A stretch of 64,000 nucleotides of DNA from Prorocentrum cordatum (Eukaryota; Sar; Dinophyceae; Prorocentrales; Prorocentraceae). The notes below the pieces were generated by a model, which had not been told where the DNA came from, searched no databases, and worked only from the letters and a program-made list of their open reading frames with translations. Made by a program: the position numbers and the translations under genes. How positions within the stretch are numbered: position 1 is the first letter of the stretch; every line of letters starts with the position of its first letter. This document shows, piece by piece, positions 63,481 to 64,000 of the stretch. The stretch is taken from contig CAUYUJ010016904.1 of the NCBI GenBank assembly GCA_963575745.1, forward strand, positions 493,772-557,771. Direction: 5' to 3'.

Positions 63481-64000
63481 CAGCCGCGCTGCCCGCGGCA
63501 GGACGGCGGCGGCCCCGCCACCCGCCGCGCCAGCCCGCCGAAGGACATGGCGGGCTGCAGCGGGGGCGGGCGGGGCGGCCGCGGCGGCTGCGCCAGGGGC
63601 CGCGCCGACCCGCGCGCACGTGGGCCACGGCCAGCGTCGCGACGCAGGCCGGCAGCTCCAGCACTAGCCCTTTTCGTGGAGCCTGGGCCCTCGTCCGTCC
63701 CGGGCTGGCCCTGCTCCTCGACGAGCTCGCGCTGCTCCAGCTCGAAGTCGGGGATGACGTCGGCCACAGCGTTGGAGACGTCGGGCTCGACGTCGAGGCC
63801 CGCCCTGCCCTCTCCCGACTCGGGCGCCGACGCGGTATGCGGCCGACTCGCCGATCGCCCCCTACGGAGTAGACGCCGGGGTTCTGGCGTTAGTCGCACG
63901 CGGGCGAGATGGCGGTGACGGGGCGGGGCGTGAGGGGCTGTGATTGCCGCGCCCCAGCGCCAGGGAGACTCTGAGACTGATTTCCGCCAACCTCCTTAGC
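63481..64000. other. no recognised gene; possible minus-strand exon
   Basis: The minus-strand frame 63899-63480 has a protein-like stretch (DVSNAVADVIPDFELEQREL), but its family is unknown and the rest is Gly/Arg/Pro-rich. Not enough to call a gene. Confidence 0.35.

Noticed and set aside
63480-63899. Minus-strand frame with DVSNAVADVIPDFELEQREL as a host exon
   Set aside because: Only about 60 residues look protein-like, no family is recognised, and the rest is GC-skewed low complexity.
1-64000. tRNA, rRNA, 5S or intact spliced-leader RNA genes
   Set aside because: No cloverleaf-like or rRNA-like sequence and no full leader exon followed by a GT donor was recognised by eye; a covariance-model scan would be needed to exclude tRNAs.

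Overview
The window looks like nuclear DNA of a dinoflagellate. The reasons are: a relic of the dinoflagellate spliced-leader sequence upstream of a decayed, apparently intron-free gene (8041-8063, minus); transposable elements whose domain layouts match those I know from dinoflagellate genomes; very low gene density; and very heavy loads of microsatellite and minisatellite DNA. There are no operons, Shine-Dalgarno sites or compact genes. A run of 100 N (5681-5780) marks an assembly gap inside a GGA microsatellite. No species can be named from the sequence alone.

Region by region. 0-3 kb holds the only convincing host gene: a tandem two-domain globin-like protein that starts MGACFS, a likely N-myristoylation and palmitoylation signal; its frame then runs into intron-like or intergenic repeat DNA. 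3-6 kb is tandem repeat, the assembly gap and a small hairpin. 6.26-8.06 kb (minus) is a retro-processed pseudogene with a relic spliced leader, an in-frame stop and a frameshift. 9.0-12.56 kb is a decayed DIRS-type (tyrosine recombinase) retrotransposon. 13-23 kb is non-coding and modular: a 0.9 kb tandem duplication, a 90 bp satellite, and a family of TATA, GGGACACCATC and GAT-repeat modules with a 35 bp inverted repeat. 23-26.5 kb is mostly CCT, GAT and GGA microsatellite. 26.6-31.1 kb (minus) is a decayed LINE with endonuclease and reverse transcriptase remnants, interrupted by a 169 bp MITE with TA duplications. 31-36 kb is repeats plus one possible coding segment. 36.1-39.5 kb is a decayed Helitron (HUH Rep plus Pif1-type helicase). 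39.5-52.2 kb is a series of minisatellite composites and satellite arrays (a 102 bp array of about 14 units and a 90 bp array of about 11). 53.19-62.45 kb is a complete-length Ty1/copia element with two LTRs and matching 5 bp target duplications (ATTCG). 62.5-64 kb has no recognised gene.

The most unusual unit is the copia element. Besides gag, protease, integrase, reverse transcriptase and RNase H it carries a PCQPW-motif domain between protease and integrase, and a third open frame after RNase H with an N-terminal membrane segment, Pro- and Ser-rich middle and a Cys/His cluster. Its integrase core has an internal deletion, its HVDD box reads HVDV, its gag zinc knuckle is broken and its RNase H holds an AT-rich insert, so this copy is dead. 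None of the four retroelement or Helitron copies appears autonomous. The pattern is one of repeated insertion followed by decay, with satellites being amplified and shared between loci.
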